Positions 57,935 to 60,159 of a stretch of 60,159 nt of DNA are shown here, piece after piece. Location: assembly GCA_002401955.1 (NCBI GenBank), contig NVUQ01000085.1, positions 1-60,159 on the forward strand, read 5' to 3'. The stretch is from Flavobacteriales bacterium (GTDB lineage Bacteria; Bacteroidota; Bacteroidia; Flavobacteriales_E; Vicingaceae). The notes below the pieces were generated by a model. That model ran no database searches and was not told the DNA's origin. It saw nothing but the letters and a program-made list of their open reading frames with translations. The translations under genes were made by a program, and so were the position numbers. Position 1 is the first letter of the stretch. Every line of letters begins with the position of its first letter.

Positions 57935-58687
57935 ATGGATTTAACGCTAAAAGTTTGGAGACAAAAGGATAAAAACGATAAGGGTCGTATGGAAACATAT
58001 CCTGTTAAAGGAATTTCTGAGCACGCTTCGTTTTTAGAAATGCTTGATGTATTAAACGAGCAATTAATTACTCAAGGAACGGAGCCTGTTGCTTTTGATC
58101 ACGATTGTAGAGAGGGTATTTGTGGAATGTGTTCTTTATATATTAATGGAGAAGCTCACGGACCAGACAGAAAGGTAACGACTTGTCAATTACACATGAG
58201 AATGTTTAAAGATGGCGAAACAATTTATATTGAGCCTTTCAGGTCTAAAGCATTTCCTGTGTTAAAAGATTTAGTTGTTGATAGAACTTCTTTTGAAAGA
58301 ATACAACAAGCTGGAGGGTTTATTTCTGTAAACACTTCAGGAAACACACAAGACGCAAATGCTTTACCTATTGCTAAACCAATGGCTGATAAAGCAATGG
58401 ATGCTGCAACATGTATCGGTTGTGGCGCTTGTGTTGCAACTTGTAAAAACTCTTCTGCAATGTTATTTGTTGCGGCTAAAGTTGCTCAATACTCATACCT
58501 GCCGCAAGGGCAGATTGAGCGCAAAGAACGTGTTTTAAACATGGTTGACCAAATGGACAAAGAGGGTTTTGGAAACTGCACCAATACTGGAGCTTGTGAA
58601 GTTGAATGTCCTAAAGGAATTTCTTTAGAGTTTATTGCAAGAATGAACAAGGAGTATGTTACAGCTTCTGTTGCTTCTGAAAAATAA
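57935..58687 (+). CDS. sdhB: Succinate dehydrogenase/fumarate reductase iron-sulfur subunit
   Basis: SdhB relays electrons from the flavin to the cytochrome b subunit. The start at 57935 ([13 protein letters not shown]) gives 250 residues. An in-frame upstream start would run into the inverted repeat and is rejected. The [2Fe-2S] site is [27 protein letters not shown]. The two further clusters use [11 protein letters not shown] and [15 protein letters not shown], as usual. It belongs with sdhC and sdhA but is 530 bp away from sdhA because of the inserted element. A strong terminator follows at 58709-58736. Confidence 0.97.
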   Translation: MDLTLKVWRQKDKNDKGRMETYPVKGISEHASFLEMLDVLNEQLITQGTEPVAFDHDCREGICGMCSLYINGEAHGPDRKVTTCQLHMRMFKDGETIYIEPFRSKAFPVLKDLVVDRTSFERIQQAGGFISVNTSGNTQDANALPIAKPMADKAMDAATCIGCGACVATCKNSSAMLFVAAKVAQYSYLPQGQIERKERVLNMVDQMDKEGFGNCTNTGACEVECPKGISLEFIARMNKEYVTASVASEK

Positions 58688-58708
58688 AACACAATAAAAT
58701 ATTGAATT

Positions 58709-58736
58709 AAAAAGCCTCGATTATTCGTGGCTTTTT
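58709..58736 (+). terminator. Intrinsic terminator of the sdh operon
   Basis: AAAAAGCC pairs with GGCTTTTT, extended by CGA/TCG around a TTAT loop (one T-T mismatch), 21 bp after the sdhB stop, ending in T-rich sequence. Confidence 0.85.
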
Positions 58737-58854
58737 GTTTGCCATAAAAAGAAATAAACGTTTTTAGCAATCCAACAATCTAAAGGAATTCTTTTTCTTG
58801 TCCTAATTATTAGCCCTATATTTAAACAAGATAATTTCTTTCGAAATATAAATT

Positions 58855-59571
58855 ATGAAAAAATTCAACCGGTTATTCTTCGTTTTTTGTTTTTTGTTTA
58901 GTCTAAATATTGACGCTCAATCTTTTGAATTGTTAGATGCTAACAACGTTAGCATAGATGGCACAACACACTATGTTTATGGAACTAATATTGAACTTGA
59001 TCACGTAAAATTTAACATTAATAATTTATCCAACTCAACTCAAACCTTTGCCTTAAAAGTGAGGCAGGAATATTCTCCATACCCCCAAAGTGGTTTGAGT
59101 ATCTGTTTTTTAACCTTTTGTTTTCATGCCTCAACCGGTCTATTTTCTACACAAATAATAAACAATGGTGTTGGTGATACAATTCCTGCTAACAGCCAGT
59201 ATAATACAAACTTGGATATGCGCCCTGTTACTTGGCCATGGATTGACTGCCCAAATGACTCTTCAATATGGCACATTACTATTTATGATCCAGGAAATAT
59301 TGCAGACTCATCTTCGGCAAGAGTTATATATAAATGTGTAACGTCAACAAATGTTGGAGAATCTTTAAATGAAGCCTCTTTTAATATTTACCCAAACCCT
59401 ACTAATTCAGTATTAAACTTTAATTCCATAATTACAGGTCGTTTATATAGTGTTTTAGGAAATGAGGTTTTACATTTTAACAATAAATCAGAAATTGATA
59501 TTTCTCATTTGAAAAAAGGTGTATACTTCTTAAAAACAAATGGTTCAACAATAAGGATTCTTAAGCAATAG
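58855..59571 (+). CDS. Small T9SS-sorted secreted protein
   Basis: The 238-residue protein has a signal peptide (MKKFNRLFFVFCFLFSLNIDAQ), an immunoglobulin-like beta domain of unknown function (about 23-165, LLDANNVSIDGTTHYVYG, KFNINNLSNSTQTFALKVRQEY, four cysteines that may pair) and a short type A sorting domain (about 172-238: FNIYPNPTNSVLNF, YSVLGNEVLHF, KKGVYFLKTNG, IRILKQ). It should be exported by T9SS. The neighbours give no hint of a binding partner. It lies 118 bp after the sdh terminator and likely has its own promoter. Confidence 0.9.
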   Translation: MKKFNRLFFVFCFLFSLNIDAQSFELLDANNVSIDGTTHYVYGTNIELDHVKFNINNLSNSTQTFALKVRQEYSPYPQSGLSICFLTFCFHASTGLFSTQIINNGVGDTIPANSQYNTNLDMRPVTWPWIDCPNDSSIWHITIYDPGNIADSSSARVIYKCVTSTNVGESLNEASFNIYPNPTNSVLNFNSIITGRLYSVLGNEVLHFNNKSEIDISHLKKGVYFLKTNGSTIRILKQ

Positions 59572-59632
59572 CATCAAACTTTCAGAGCTTTTGTTTGTCA
59601 GCTATTTAACAGTGCAGAAACTTCTTTATTCC

Positions 59633-59640
59633 TAACTTTG
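59633..59640 (+). promoter_or_regulatory. Putative -7 element for the CoA-binding protein gene
   Basis: TAACTTTG ends three bases before the ATG at 59644. This implies a leaderless transcript, as at ispG. It also argues against the in-frame TTG at 59638, which lies inside the box. Confidence 0.45.
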
Positions 59641-59643
59641 GGC

Positions 59644-60009
59644 ATGAGCAAACGAACTTTAATTTTAGGGGCAAGTGCCAACTCTGAAAGATATGCTTTT
59701 AAAGCAACAACAATGTTATCAGAACATGGGCATGATGTTTTTCCTGTTGGCTTGCGAGCAGGAAAAATTGGAGAACAGAATATCTTAACAGATTTTCCAA
59801 AAATTAAAAACATTGACACAATCTCTCTTTATGTTGGGCCAAAAAATCAACCTGTCTATTATGACTACATTCTTAACGTGATAACCCCAAAACGAATTAT
59901 TTTTAACCCTGGAACAGAAAGCGAAAAGCTTGTTAATCTTGCAGGTAAAAAGGGAATTCAAACAGAAGAAGCTTGCACTCTTGTGTTGTTGTCTCTGGGA
60001 AGCTACTAG
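59644..60009 (+). CDS. CoA-binding domain protein (COG1832/YccU type)
   Basis: The 121-residue protein is a single Rossmann-like CoA-binding domain: RTLILGASANSERYAFKATTMLSEHGHDVFPVGLRAGKI, IDTISLYVGPKNQPVYYDYIL and IIFNPGTESEKLVNLAGKKGIQTEEACTLVLLS, as in succinyl-CoA synthetase alpha but without the catalytic part. The physiological role of this group is not settled. The ATG at 59644 is chosen over TTG at 59638. The last 150 bases of the window after it hold no feature I can support. Confidence 0.93.
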   Translation: MSKRTLILGASANSERYAFKATTMLSEHGHDVFPVGLRAGKIGEQNILTDFPKIKNIDTISLYVGPKNQPVYYDYILNVITPKRIIFNPGTESEKLVNLAGKKGIQTEEACTLVLLSLGSY

Positions 60010-60159
60010 TATTTATACCTATAGAAATATATAAAAACAAGTAGTTATACGGACTGTTGTTGGATCAAGTCAAAAAGTTGGGGGATTTAGGATTTAGGCA
60101 AAAATATTAGTGAGTCTAAATAAGAAGAAATCGATGTTTCTAACCCCTCTAAATTGAGT

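Overview
The window comes from the chromosome of a low-GC marine-type Bacteroidota, most likely a member of Flavobacteriales. The evidence is: several secreted proteins with type IX secretion (T9SS) type A sorting domains (YPNP start, GIY/GVYF(V/L) near the end), the long 641-residue form of IspG typical of this phylum, a three-gene sdhC-sdhA-sdhB complex, a LytS/LytTR pair with a propeller/Y_Y_Y sensor, an HU-CCDC81/SPOR protein, and repeated TAnnTTTG boxes (the Bacteroidota housekeeping -7 element) just before genes. No rRNA, tRNA, prophage, CRISPR array or complete transposase-type insertion sequence was found.

Layout. 1-1000: the end of a T9SS-sorted protein cut by the window edge, then decayed DNA holding a frameshifted T9SS-domain pseudogene and a scrap resembling the 3' end of ispG. 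1014-3734 (-): a secreted protein of unknown function and ispG. 3916-12076 (+): three adjacent paralogous large T9SS-sorted surface proteins, the last two with nearly identical sorting domains. 12077-12403: a stack of dispersed palindromic repeats. 12404-19318 (-): a tetR-tolC-adaptor-RND efflux operon with a candidate operator at 19536-19583. 19639-21453 (-): a cysteine-containing TIM-barrel-like protein I cannot name. 21645-29327 (+): an orphan oligopeptide-type binding lipoprotein, an MMPL exporter, rfbA, an epimerase, a polyprenyl synthase and two small proteins. 29411-32330 (+): a LytS-type sensor kinase and LytTR regulator. 32305-40331: mostly minus-strand housekeeping genes (EamA permease, DUF502, YjbR, Lrp, cyclase, hemW, histidine kinase, secreted nuclease-like protein). 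40448-43956 (+): acs, an outer-membrane protein and a double-VOC lipoprotein. 43961-45876 (-): dprA, merTP and a GDCCVxC-type protein. 46021-50149: kdsB, HU/SPOR protein, D-2-hydroxyacid dehydrogenase, mgtE. 50233-54501: a WG-repeat scrap, rsmA, a vWA-like secreted protein and an arsenosugar-type operon (arsS, DUF2064 glycosyltransferase, small lipoprotein). 54636-58736 (+): the succinate dehydrogenase operon with a clear promoter and terminator, interrupted between sdhA and sdhB by a four-helix-bundle (23S rRNA intervening-sequence type) gene flanked by imperfect inverted repeats. 58855-60009: a T9SS protein and a CoA-binding protein.

Main points of interest. (1) The inverted-repeat-flanked IVP-type gene inside the sdh operon. 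(2) A palindromic repeat inserted in frame into hemW and also found in front of kdsB. (3) A pair of about 119-bp MITE-like repeats with imperfect terminal inverted repeats. (4) Cassette-like homogenisation of the sorting domains of neighbouring T9SS substrates. (5) TAnnTTTG boxes so close to start codons that leaderless mRNAs are implied for several genes. Family assignments rest on motif recognition by eye. No database search was run.
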